From the NCBI GenBank assembly GCA_024195585.1, contig SWBL01000119.1, forward strand, positions 1-64,000: a stretch of DNA of 64,000 nt, read 5' to 3'. The DNA comes from Aureobasidium sp. EXF-3400 (taxonomy: Eukaryota > Ascomycota > Dothideomycetes > Dothideales > Saccotheciaceae). The position numbers and the translations under genes are program-made. Position 1 is the first letter of the stretch. Every line of letters begins with the position of its first letter. Under the pieces are notes generated by a model. It worked only from the letters and a program-made list of their open reading frames with translations, made no database searches and had not been told where the DNA came from. This document shows positions 11,672-21,169 of this stretch, one piece after another.

Positions 11672-12311
11672 TCAAAGATATGCTACCAAAACGATCACGG
11701 CAAAGATCATCCATAATAGCCTCCACCAACCATCGTAGAAAACGATCCTCGTAGCAGTCTTCATTTCCGAGCCTCCACAAGTCTCATACCCGCCAGCATT
11801 TTTGCCCTCGTCCTTACGAGCGCCATATCTCGAAAGCGCATACGTACAGAACCCATTAGAGAAAACATACAACAGAGACAAACGGGTAACTTACCTTGTC
11901 TATACAATACTCGATTCTGCTGTCCAAGTTGTCGAATCCTCTGCTCTTTAACCTCAAGTTCCCTCTTCATCAATCGAACAATAACTTCTTTCTCTATAAG
12001 AATCTTGTGGTACTGTTCTTTGAGGTGTTGTTTCTTTTGCTTGTAGGCAACGCGTTTGGCAGTGAGGCGGGTTACTTCTTGTTCGAGTTCTAGTTCGCGC
12101 TTTGAGCGAGAACCTGGAGGGCGGCCGAGGGTCTTTCTGTTTATGTGTTAGTGATTAGGGAAGAGTGGATGGAAGTGTAGGTAACGAACCGAGTGCTAGA
12201 GGGAGGAGGTGTGACTATCTCGTCTGTCTTTTCCAAGATAGACATGACAAATGAGCCAGTAGTAGAGGAATTCGAAATTGCGCGTTCGGTAGTGGTAGGA
12301 GTAGAAGGCAT
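11672..12311 (-). CDS. Small coiled-coil protein with AT-hook-like motif; 3' end uncertain
   Basis: Exon 1 is 12311-12190 and exon 2 starts at 12136 after a 53-nt intron (branch CACTAAC, end AAACAG); the phase fits. Exon 1 is Ser/Thr/Pro-rich. Exon 2 opens with KTLGRPPGSRSKRE, which resembles an AT-hook plus basic patch, then runs into a coiled coil of about 60 residues with regular heptads. If read straight on, the protein ends at 11761 (165 residues). A perfect GTAAGT donor in the middle of the exon (after the RVLYRQ codons, about 11894) suggests a further intron. One splicing option would join a last exon ending at 11672 that encodes a C-terminal hydrophobic helix (WWRLLWMIFAVIVLVAYL). It could be a basic-leucine-zipper-like factor or a tail-anchored coiled-coil protein. 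No family was recognised. Confidence 0.5.
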
Positions 12312-12408
12312 AATAACTAGAGGAGAGAGGAGTATAAGATTATTAGAACAGAAAGAGAAATGAAGAAGGAATAGTAGGGACCTTATATACCATAAGTTTT
12401 AGAATGAT

Positions 12409-12488
12409 CTAAAGTAGGAACAACCTAAAGTAGGAATTCTCTAAAGTAGGAATAATCTAAAGGAGGAATAATCTAAAGTAGGTTAAGC
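12409..12488. repeat. Five 16-bp tandem repeats
   Basis: Five units of exactly 16 bp with core CTAAAGTAGGAA start at 12409, 12425, 12441, 12457 and 12473. The fourth unit has one change (AAAGGAGG) and the fifth diverges at its end. The array sits about 100 bp upstream of the start of the coiled-coil gene (12311, minus strand), so it is probably in its promoter. GTATAAAG/GGTATAA-like words continue to about 12567. Confidence 0.85.
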
Positions 12489-13165
12489 TAGAATAAAGAA
12501 GTATAAAGAGGTATTAGCTGGTATAAGATGGTATAAAGTTATACACATTGGTATAATTCTGTATAACCATTAAGTGGGATCTACTATTTTAGAAAGCTAG
12601 ATAGAATAAGATGGAAATAGCGAGCAATTTGCCCTTACCGGATCACAAGCGTGTGCTGCCAAATCGACTACTGCTTGAGTTACCCCATCATGGGCTTCCT
12701 GTTTCCTCACGGTCAATCTTCCAAGATTATAGGTTTAGTGCTTCGTGCTGAGTTCTGTAGTAGTCAAATTTGCTAGCATCAAACATCAGACGGGTAGTAG
12801 AGTTGTCCAACATATAACTACACGTTCATGTAAGGCAAGAAGATTATAGTTGAGGAGGATATAAGGTGCAAGAAGTTTTGACATAATACGACACCAAGTA
12901 TGACTCTGAACAATGTTTTTGTGATTTCTTTTTTTGCTACGTTCTCAAAGTTTTGACCAAGTCCCCAGTGGTGTCCGCCGTGTTAAAAGTAAAGAAAAAC
13001 TTGACGTGAAGAGAAAGTAATGTTCGCATGAAGGAATAAATGTCAGATCGTAAGAATATCAAATCGCAGAAGTGTCAAGTCGGGAAAAGAAAGGCAAATA
13101 TTGGTATGAAAAGCAGAGACTTTGTCTCCCGCATCAAGTCTGGCTTGTTTCGACGTGCCGCTTCG
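12489..13165. other. AT-rich intergenic region
   Basis: AT-rich sequence with several GGTATAA words up to about 12570 and no coding frame. It lies upstream of the minus-strand coiled-coil gene and downstream of the minus-strand orphan gene ending at 13166. Confidence 0.45.
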
Positions 13166-14143
13166 TCAAGTTCTGATTCTGCGTCGGAGTGGGACCGGAT
13201 CTTCGTCAGAGTCGGAGTCGTCTTGGTCGTCATTCGAATTGTCTCTCTTTCTTTTCTTCGACCACTCGGCATATTTCTCAGAGCCTGGAGGGTGACATCT
13301 GTGCATTGCATTGGCAGGACTTGGTCCGGCATTGATCACGTCGAGAGCTATCTGGTAGGGGTACTTAGAGACGAGTGGCCTGGGTAAGTTTTTCATGTCG
13401 CCCCGGCCGCCAATGGAAAATCTCCTGAAGTCGGACCTACGATATGGGTGCTCTTTGCGATGAACTGCTTCCATGAGACTTGGGAAGCGAAGAACCACTT
13501 TCACGACACTGAGACAGATAGCATTCTGGACTTGGGTAGCCGTCTTGAGGTTTCTGTCCACGAGGATTCGACTCATCCCAAAGAGCTTCTCCAAGGGTTC
13601 GGTCCACACGATGTATTTGCGCACTTCTGGGTTGAACTCAATTGGAGCAACACACTCTGAAGCTTGGTACATGTGGTAGAGCTTTCTCTTCGCGGCTGTG
13701 ATAGGTTTTCTTCGACCAGTCTTCGCTTCAGGCCAGCCAAACCAAACCTCCTCTTCGTCGCCAGTCTCACGAGGGAGATGACCCACAAGCAAGCGAGCTT
13801 GACCGGTTTCGTACGAGACAAACATCTTGAACTTGAAGTATTGCATGAAGAAATAGATCGGGAGGTTCAGACGGTGGTCTTTGTCGATGATCTTGGCCTT
13901 CTTGGTGATCCAGTCGATCTTCTCAACAGAGGGAATTACACCGTGGCGTCGGCAGAACCTTTTCAAGGTCTTCAAGTTATCGTCTTGTGCATCTACCTTG
14001 GATTCAAGGTAATCTTGGTAGTCCGAGAAGGTAAGAGTGGAGCGAAGGTACCTTGAGCTGAACTTGCGCTTCCGAGGTACAGAAGTATATCGAAGTACTT
14101 CGGTAGCTTGGTCCTCAATCGAGGAAGACACAGGTGGCTCCAT
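13166..14143 (-). CDS. Orphan protein with basic/acidic C-terminal tail
   Basis: A 325-residue single-exon protein. The frame is open a few codons further upstream only through TTG, and a TAG lies just above, so the ATG at 14143 (MEPPVSSS) is the start. The central region (about 60-270) is mixed, ordered-looking sequence rich in aromatic and basic residues (for example FFMQYFKFKMFVSYETG and EEEVWFGWPEAKTGRRK). The last 40 residues alternate a basic block KKRKR, an acidic run of Asp/Ser/Glu, and RRRIRT, which suggests a nuclear protein. No family was recognised. Upstream (14339-14464) lies a three-unit 42-bp repeat with a palindrome, possibly its promoter. Confidence 0.65.
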   Translation of the reverse strand: MEPPVSSSIEDQATEVLRYTSVPRKRKFSSRYLRSTLTFSDYQDYLESKVDAQDDNLKTLKRFCRRHGVIPSVEKIDWITKKAKIIDKDHRLNLPIYFFMQYFKFKMFVSYETGQARLLVGHLPRETGDEEEVWFGWPEAKTGRRKPITAAKRKLYHMYQASECVAPIEFNPEVRKYIVWTEPLEKLFGMSRILVDRNLKTATQVQNAICLSVVKVVLRFPSLMEAVHRKEHPYRRSDFRRFSIGGRGDMKNLPRPLVSKYPYQIALDVINAGPSPANAMHRCHPPGSEKYAEWSKKRKRDNSNDDQDDSDSDEDPVPLRRRIRT

Positions 14144-14338
14144 GTCTGACCACAAGTTGGAGCGGGTCTAATGTCAGGCGTGAGACTTGGCACTGCGGCT
14201 GAAGCCTTGATGAGGCTTGTAGTAGTATGTCGATGGTAACTTGACGTTGGCAATGAAGATCAGATTCGTGGGAGGGACCCAAGTTCCGGACTTGTCGTGC
14301 TGGTGTGGAGAAAGGAGAACTTAGTGCCAAGACTGAAG

Positions 14339-14464
14339 TATTGACTTGTCAAGTCGTTAACTTAGAGAATGCTGGCGAAGTACTGACTTGTCAAGTCGTG
14401 AACTTGGAGAATGCTGGCTAAGGACCGACTTGTCAAGTCACAAACTTGGCAAATGCTGGCGAAG
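14339..14464. repeat. Three 42-bp tandem repeats with internal palindrome
   Basis: Units at 14339-14380, 14381-14422 and 14423-14464 are exactly 42 bp each and differ at several positions. Each contains the palindrome GACTTGTCAAGTC and ends ATGCTGGC(G/T)AAG. They lie 200-320 bp upstream of the orphan gene starting at 14143 on the minus strand. Confidence 0.9.
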
Positions 14465-15590
14465 TATTTGGCGGAGGTCGATTGAGATTGGGCGTAAGAG
14501 AATACGGATGGATGAGTGATCGATATCTGAGCTGCGGTCTGTAGACAAGGAAAGAGAGGAAGAGAGAGAAAAGAGGAATGTCCCACTTTTGTATGGCGTG
14601 AGATTGAGCTTTGGCATTCGTTCCCTTAAAGCTGGAGAGACTGATGTAACAGCTGTGTAAATGCACACTTTTTTCCAGAAAGAGATAAGTCTGTCGTTAA
14701 AGCAACTTATGGTGGTTGTACCTCCCATAGCCATACCCGAATTTTGCATTCTTGCGCCTTATAGTATCACAATACGCGATCGTATGGGTGAGTTTGCTCT
14801 TGAGGCCATGACAGCGATACAGAATCCAGGTTGAGGGACGATTGAATGGATATACCGGCCGGTCAAAATGCAAGTCGATAGGTGACAGCTCCCGTTACGT
14901 TGTGTCATGACACGCTAGATGATATGGCCATTCTTGTCGTCGAAGAAACAACAGCCTGAAGCCCTGCACCTCCATACTATAGATCAATGTATTGTGATGA
15001 TTTTCGTGCGCCAGGTTTGAGTTGAAGGTGTTGAGATCGTCAGTCTGGTTGGTACCGTTCGAAATGGTTACCCATGGAACCGATAGTGAAGGGTTTGTCT
15101 AACGCTGGGAGTGATGGACGCCCGCCGAGGATTGCGCAATGCGCAGCGGGAGCATGTAAGCGAGGGAACACAGTAGTCGTGTAGATGAAGGTAATTCGTA
15201 GTTCCAGTTGCCTGTCGGACATGGTTGCCCAGGTGGTGGTGAAGCCGATGAGGAAGATGGAAACAAAGAATTGAGGACGAGATTGAAGCCCTAGCGAGTA
15301 ACTGCTTCTGATTGCAGCTGCGGAAAGAAGTAAAAGGCGAAGCGCAAAGCCACGCTTCCGTTGAAAAAGAAAGTGAAGCCAAATGCTTACCTCCACATAG
15401 AACAACCGCGACCTGTCGACTTGCACGATGTTGTCCGGGGACGAGACTTGTTAACGAGGGGCAATGAGTCCAAGCTGCCAGTGAACACTGCGCTTTTTGC
15501 GAAAGTATTGTGCAGCTTCTCAGCCCCAGGTATGGTTTGCTGTCTCCTTCCCTCGATATGTGCTGGGAGTCATCATTCGTCCCCATTAGC
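14465..15590. other. Intergenic region without a supportable gene
   Basis: Minus-strand open frames at 15040-15426 and 15068-15679 overlap each other in different frames and run into the 3' end of the next gene; neither shows a motif or splice structure. I see no other structure. Confidence 0.45.
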
Positions 15591-16361
15591 TCAAACACCA
15601 CCTTCCCAATTCCAGAAGACCTCATCCAAGATTTTCCTAACCAGATCAGCGTTGACACCTTCCTTATGTCCCACGCCATCTAGTACTTTCTCGACACACA
15701 TGCCGATATTCTCCTCACTTCTCAACAACCCCGTGATCTCATCAGCAGGCACTCTCGCAACCAATACCCTCCCTCCGTACTTCTTCCACCTACTGCTCGG
15801 TCCACAAACATCAACCATGACATTACCTCCAACCCTGATTCTAAAATCTTTGATCATTGCTAGAACACTTCCTCCATTGTCGAACAGAGAAAGCAATTCA
15901 GGGATCCTAAGCAATGTCCTCGGAATGTCGATGTTCAGCACAAAAGCATTGGCGCCGTAGAATAACTCTTGGGCTTCGTTACGTATGAGTTTGCAGGTCT
16001 GCAGCAGTGGCAGAAATGGCGGTGTCAGGCGGGTTTGACAAGGACATCCGTAGTGAAGCCTCTCAAAGACCTGAGGGAGGTATATCGAGAGAGGTGAAGA
16101 AGTAGGTGGAAAAGGGCAGTGTGATGCTGATGGTTTTGTGAGAATGATGGTCTGGCGTTGAGGAAGAGCATAGCGGTAGATCTGGAGACGGATTTCTGGT
16201 GGAAGAGCCAGGAGCGGGAATGGCTTCGTTGGTGGAGGGGCTGGTTTCCTGGTTCCAAATACTGATTGATGGTATTGATTGACCAGTTTAATGAGATTTG
16301 ACGGTGTTGCCGTTGCCAGTGCTATGCTCAAGAGGCTGATGATGAAGGCTGCGAACCACAT
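15591..16361 (-). CDS. Second membrane-anchored LPPEIR-motif protein
   Basis: A 256-residue single-exon protein. ATG at 16361 opens with a hydrophobic helix (MWFAAFIISLLSIALATA) that could be a signal anchor or signal peptide, followed by a short Pro-rich linker. The motif LLALPPEIRLQIYRYALP starts at about residue 49, then a 'LPLLQTCKLIRNEAQELFYG' helix at about 115-135, which is the typical pattern of the fungal LPPEIR family. The layout (hydrophobic N-terminus, linker, LPPEIR module) copies that of the gene at 7844-8727, although sequence outside the motif has diverged. The role is unknown. The ATG at 16361 is the only good start. Confidence 0.75.
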   Translation of the reverse strand: MWFAAFIISLLSIALATATPSNLIKLVNQYHQSVFGTRKPAPPPTKPFPLLALPPEIRLQIYRYALPQRQTIILTKPSASHCPFPPTSSPLSIYLPQVFERLHYGCPCQTRLTPPFLPLLQTCKLIRNEAQELFYGANAFVLNIDIPRTLLRIPELLSLFDNGGSVLAMIKDFRIRVGGNVMVDVCGPSSRWKKYGGRVLVARVPADEITGLLRSEENIGMCVEKVLDGVGHKEGVNADLVRKILDEVFWNWEGGV

Positions 16362-16773
16362 GATCTGTACGCAGCACAGTATTCGGACTCTGGTCGGGGT
16401 GATTCTTGTTTGGCGCGGGGGACAGATGCAGGCCTATTCCGTCTCCTATATGTCGCCTTGGGTGCTGATAGATCAGGACAGATAGTGCCTTCAATACTGG
16501 TGCCTGGGAAGAGCCGAAGGAGGCGGGATGTCACTACCGCTCAAAATTTCGTCGCGATAACATGGTACAAAGAGACGTGACGAGTGGGGGATGTTTAAGT
16601 CTGTATGGACGCGGCCATCAAGTCGTTAATCGTTATATTATGTACATATGCAAGAAAGAGAACAAGACGCGACATGAAGTTGAGGTGCGATGGTATGCAC
16701 AAATCCAAGCGCGCCCCAAAATACGCTAGTCGATCGCCCTTCCAAAAAAGAGAGTCGCAAACCTGTGACCAGT

Positions 16774-18135
16774 CTAGTCGATGATCCAAACACCAGCCCA
16801 GTCTTTCCAATCTGCAGTCTTCCATTGATGCGAGGTCATGTTAGCATACACGCCTGTCTTATTTTCAAAATCTTTTGTTCCAAGCTCTACAAATCTGTCG
16901 ATCAGGGCTTCTGTTTCGTCGCGAGTCTCACCACGATCCCATCCCAAGCTCTTTGCAATCTTCACCCGGCGCAAATCCGGGAATGAGCCCTCGTCAAGTG
17001 TCAGAAGGACATCGATTGGCGAAAACTTGTCGTCGACACCAGGGTTGCCAGAGTTGGTGAAGCTGAGCATGCGTAGCTTGTGATTGAGAAAGTTGGGAGT
17101 ATCCTCGGACTGCCACTCCTGGAAATCAGGATTAAAGATAGCGGGAGTAATGTAGTCGACGCTGACGCTGAGTTCTTCGAGGTCGGGGAAGAGACCGAGC
17201 ACAGGATCCAGAGAGCTTGTGCCCAATCGCGGCAGGTGTGATAATGATAGTGCCTTCAGAGGTAGTTGTGCGCGAGAGAGTGTAGATAGTAATTGGCGAA
17301 TAGCGTGAGATTTTGCTTGCGGACAGTGTTCGATTGTCAAGCGTTCCAGGGCTGGAGGGAAGTGGACAATGCCATAGAGAAAGTTCGCATCGATTCCACC
17401 GCTGATGTGAAGATCTTTCAGCGCCTGAGGCCATATGATCGAGTCAGGATCGACAGTGTTGGAACCAAAGCCAGAAGAACGTGGGAATCGCAGGCGCTCG
17501 AGGTGGTTCAAGGACCTGAGCGACTTGAAGAGCATGTCCAAGGGCTGAGCTTCTGAGACGAGCGACAGGTCCAGACTGCGCAGGTTGTGCGACTTTGACA
17601 GAGCGGCGTAGCTATTGATGGCGAACGAGGCTTGTGGCGCAACAAACTCTTCCAAGCTTCCTTCTGTTCTTCGCAAGACTCTTGCTGTGACACTCTTGCT
17701 GCTGTGATGTACCAGCATGCCTAAGTTCAGGACTTTGACGCGGCTAGCCAGGGGACTTTCCTTGATACGAAGGTTGATCGAAGGGCAAATGGTGCGGCAG
17801 AAAGGTTCGTAGTTCTTGCCGTAGATCTTGGGGTATCTGTAGAGGTATGGGAGGGCGGCCGAGTGCCATTGTCGCGACAGGAGACAGCATGTGTACAGCG
17901 ACTTTTGAGCTTCGGGCGAAAGGGCGACATATTCGAGGATTTCGAGGACGAGCTCATCGGGAAGGTACGCTGGCTCGGTTGTGCGGTAGAGGTGGGATTT
18001 GGGGTCGTCGTCTCGGACTGGGAATAGTAATGATTGATCGAGTGATGAGTCTTTGGCGGCGGCCGTCTTGTTCTTGACAGCCTGCAGGCTCTCGGCCATA
18101 GAGATGGTCCAATTGCGCTGCTGGTCAAGCGCCAT
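16774..18135 (-). CDS. F-box protein with leucine-rich-like C-terminal region
   Basis: A 453-residue single-exon protein. An F-box lies at about 56-104 (YLPDELVLEILEYVALSP, then CCLLSRQWHSAALPYLYRYP). From about 130 on, Leu-rich strands recur at intervals of 25-35 residues (for example VKVLNLGMLVHH, LRSLDLSLVSE, LERLRFPRSSG, LKDLHISGG, LERLTIEHCP, LKALSLSHLPRL, LEELSVSVDY), consistent with irregular leucine-rich repeats. F-box proteins of this layout act as substrate receptors of SCF ubiquitin ligases; the substrate is unknown here. The ATG at 18135 is the first in frame; an alternative at residue 13 (MAESLQ) would not affect the domains. Confidence 0.85.
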   Translation of the reverse strand: MALDQQRNWTISMAESLQAVKNKTAAAKDSSLDQSLLFPVRDDDPKSHLYRTTEPAYLPDELVLEILEYVALSPEAQKSLYTCCLLSRQWHSAALPYLYRYPKIYGKNYEPFCRTICPSINLRIKESPLASRVKVLNLGMLVHHSSKSVTARVLRRTEGSLEEFVAPQASFAINSYAALSKSHNLRSLDLSLVSEAQPLDMLFKSLRSLNHLERLRFPRSSGFGSNTVDPDSIIWPQALKDLHISGGIDANFLYGIVHFPPALERLTIEHCPQAKSHAIRQLLSTLSRAQLPLKALSLSHLPRLGTSSLDPVLGLFPDLEELSVSVDYITPAIFNPDFQEWQSEDTPNFLNHKLRMLSFTNSGNPGVDDKFSPIDVLLTLDEGSFPDLRRVKIAKSLGWDRGETRDETEALIDRFVELGTKDFENKTGVYANMTSHQWKTADWKDWAGVWIID

Positions 18136-19007
18136 GGTTATTTGCGCGTCCTCCTCTTGCTTGCAGTGTGTCTTTCCAGGTCTTTGTTACGGATCGTTGG
18201 TGTATGTTTGCCGCTGTCTTTGCTCTGAAAAGTGACGTACGAAAAAGTGCGGGGTGAACAAGGGTCGAGGCCTTTGCTTCGAGGTTGCATCTCCAGACAA
18301 AATTGCACAAAACTTCAACCACGCTTCCGACAAGACAAATCAAAACTGACAGTGTGCGAACGCTGCACACAAGTCGCCATGTAGCCTGCGAGTCTTAATA
18401 GAAATCCATGGTTGGATGGTACGGTAATCTCGAGTGAGAGAGCTTCAATCTCGACTGATGGCACAAATGACTATGAGACTACGGCTTTGTGCCTCTTCGA
18501 AGGAAGCAAAGACCGACACACCTTGCACATAGCAGACTGCTTTTCCTCGACACGCAGACAATTAGGGCTGCGCTGCTGTTCATCACCGCTTATCTGTTTC
18601 AGCATGCCGTCCATCTTCACATGCTTGTCACAGCGCGCACCTATAGCCTGCCGTGAACTCTCACCCGCATCGTATACAAGTATCTGTGCTTGGATCTGCC
18701 TGTACGGAGTTACACTGCCACGCTCACCAAATTTGCTGTTCCTGAGGAAATTTCTCCAGACGCGCAAGCCGAGTCAGATCTTTCTCTGCTTATGTCTCGT
18801 ATCCGTGAGCTCACCACACGGGAACTGTGTGGAGCTGTGCAAATCATGCCCTGGAGTGGACAAACCCTGCCCAACCGTGACGTAGGCCCTAGCGCGACTA
18901 ACCATCCGGACGATAGATAAAATACTCCTGTCCGCCCAACGATTATTTACATACCATCCACCCACACTATATCGACCACCTGTACCCAAATCAACACAAA
19001 CAACAAT
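18136..19007. other. Intergenic region, divergent promoters
   Basis: The region separates the minus-strand F-box gene from a plus-strand small orphan gene. Overlapping frames on both strands (18412-18885, 18774-19352) lack motifs and are probably chance. Confidence 0.45.
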
Positions 19008-19421
19008 ATGTCCAAAATGTCCAGCCAAGTCGAGCCCACAATCGTCACCGCCGTCGAGACGGCACCTACAGCCTCTTCCTCCTCTGAGCTCTCTCCCTCC
19101 GACAACTCTGCCACCCTCAGACGCGGATCTCGCCAAGCTCCTCCAGAGGGCCTCAACTTGAGCTCTCAGGGCAAGCTCGCTCCCCCGGCCGCCGAGAGAC
19201 AAGACTTCCCATCGCCTGGTGCCGCTCCCAAAGGCCAACGTATCTTTGACGCAAACGCCGTCGCCGAAGACAGAGGTGTCGAGACTGTCCCTGGAGGATG
19301 GGCCAAGGGTGTCGAGCAACAAGATGTCGTGGCAGAAGAATACGAGAAGCAAGACGATCCTTCGCTCAAGTCGTCACCCAGCCTGAAGCAAAAGGTCAAG
19401 GACCTTCTTCATCGCGACTAA
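19008..19421 (+). CDS. Small disordered orphan protein
   Basis: A 137-residue protein rich in Ser, Pro, Ala, Glu and Asp, with no hydrophobic core and no recognised domain. The ATG at 19008 follows an A-rich leader (ACAACAAT), a good fungal start context. The C-terminus ends in a short Lys-rich amphipathic stretch (SLKQKVKDLLHRD). The coherent composition across the whole frame supports a real gene. No function can be given. Confidence 0.6.
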   Translation: MSKMSSQVEPTIVTAVETAPTASSSSELSPSDNSATLRRGSRQAPPEGLNLSSQGKLAPPAAERQDFPSPGAAPKGQRIFDANAVAEDRGVETVPGGWAKGVEQQDVVAEEYEKQDDPSLKSSPSLKQKVKDLLHRD

Positions 19422-19918
19422 GCCATCGACTCCCTCCTTGCGAGTTGCTGCACACGACACGAACGAGTCTTTTTGACGGTCTACTATTATTGCATACTGG
19501 TCAACAATCAGTGGAGGAGTTTCATGGATTACACGACAGCTACGCGCCAAGCCTTCACGCATCGCTGCTCATCATCACACGGCGTTCGAAACTTTCAACT
19601 TTGATTTTCATCTCTCATCATCCACTTCTTTGTATCTATTTATCATCTATTCAAACCTTTCACCTCGGTCTCGCCTCTTCTGACTGCAACGAACTTCTTC
19701 CCCTGCTCTATTGTGCCTGCGTTTTGAGGCGATCATCCTGTCAGAGCCATCCCTGTGCTCATGTGGATTTGCTGTACCGACTAGGCAGCAGTAGCAACCC
19801 CTACAAAACGGGATGATATAACTTCAAGCCGCTGCTACATCTCCTCGCATACTATCAGTCAAGTCAAGGGCAATCTGGACTTGCAAATTCGTATACATGA
19901 TACACTACCCTAGATCTC

Positions 19919-20692
19919 ATGGATCATGGAACCAAGACTAAGAGCAAGAAACGTACTCGTTCAATCCCGGCCCCATATATCGTTCCGCTAGTCAAAAAGC
20001 GTTCAACAACAATCACAAAATCCTCTGATCGTCAATCTCCCGGACCTGCCACCTTTCGGACTCCAGAAGTCATCCATGGCGAGACGCTGCTCTACACACC
20101 TGGTACACCAATCTCCTATACCTTCCACTCATGTGGCGCGGCAATAATTAGGGAGGCCCTCCGCCTCGTACACACGGAAGATCTGCCTCTGAACCTCAAT
20201 CTCAAGACTATGACATTCTCGCTCCCAAAATCTCTTGACGACAATGGTTCAGCGGTCACTTGGCTGGTCTCGCTGGCTGCATGCTTAGCGTGGTGTTTCC
20301 ACTACTCCTCTACTCCAGAGGTTATTATCACGGGACCTGAGATGAGCGTCAAAGAACCGTGTATCTCTGTCAATGAAGTAGAGCCACCAAAGCTCAGGGT
20401 CGACCTCTACGCTGGATCACCTGGGTCACAGGAAAATACAGACTTATCAACTACAGCAACAGACTTTGTTGTCTCGTTCCTGTGTTTTACACAAGGTCTG
20501 CCTAAGAATGAGATGGAAATCGAAGAGCAAGCCATCTTTGCACTAGCGGACTTCCTGCATGACAGGCCAGACAAATGTAAGCAATGTGTCTCATGGAGGG
20601 CAGCTTGGAAGGAATGCCTCAGAAGACTTTACGGAGAAGAAGTTGCGAAGAGTATGGCCAGGAAGAGGAAGTTTCAATCTGCACATCGGTAG
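19919..20692 (+). CDS. Orphan protein, basic N-terminus
   Basis: A 257-residue single-exon protein. The N-terminus (about 1-40) is very basic (KTKSKKRTRS), like a nuclear targeting region. The middle contains a hydrophobic-aromatic patch (VTWLVSLAACLAWCFHY, about 113-130) and the C-terminus has a CKQCVSWRAAWKECLRRLY segment with three Cys, then MARKRKF. No family was recognised. The start at 19919 is the first ATG in frame. Confidence 0.55.
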   Translation: MDHGTKTKSKKRTRSIPAPYIVPLVKKRSTTITKSSDRQSPGPATFRTPEVIHGETLLYTPGTPISYTFHSCGAAIIREALRLVHTEDLPLNLNLKTMTFSLPKSLDDNGSAVTWLVSLAACLAWCFHYSSTPEVIITGPEMSVKEPCISVNEVEPPKLRVDLYAGSPGSQENTDLSTTATDFVVSFLCFTQGLPKNEMEIEEQAIFALADFLHDRPDKCKQCVSWRAAWKECLRRLYGEEVAKSMARKRKFQSAHR

Positions 20693-21169
20693 CTTTCCCT
20701 ATATGGTCTTCATGCTCGCTCTCGTCATTGTCAGTTGAGATGATGGGCTACGTCAGGGACGAGCTCTTCGTACCATTGGCAAGCTATTTATAGGTAATCT
20801 ACTTTCCGCAATGCAACTCCCAGATGATCAGAGCAATATACAGACCACCCGCATTTGCCTTCGACGACCGGCACTGGGCCAATTGCATCAATGGGGAAGG
20901 TCAAAGAAAAGCCAGTCAGTCCGCAACAGGATGTTCGAAATTTGTCTTGAACATCTGCGATTGGCCGAAGGTACATGGTGTTAAGCATCTGTTCATCAGT
21001 TCCAAGGTTCTCGGTGAATAGCTTGAGTCAGAGCCGTGGGCCTTGCATGCCCGAGAACCTCATGCTCATAATGCTGTATGGGTATCTTTCCTTTTCTAGA
21101 AACTCCGCAACTCCATACTTTGACGATGCTGTAAATGAAGAGGAAAGGTGATCGAGAGAGGAAGGTCGA
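20693..21169. other. Intergenic region
   Basis: This is the convergent 3' flank between the plus-strand orphan at 19919 and the minus-strand gene ending near 21170. I see no gene. Confidence 0.4.

Noticed and set aside
12409..12488. Coding tandem repeat
   Set aside because: The 16-bp period is not a multiple of three, all frames are broken and the DNA is upstream of a gene.
14339..14464. CRISPR-like array
   Set aside because: Units are adjacent without spacers, the genome is fungal, and there are no associated genes.
15068..15679. Minus-strand 203-codon frame
   Set aside because: Overlaps the 3' end of the LPPEIR gene in another frame and has no features of its own.
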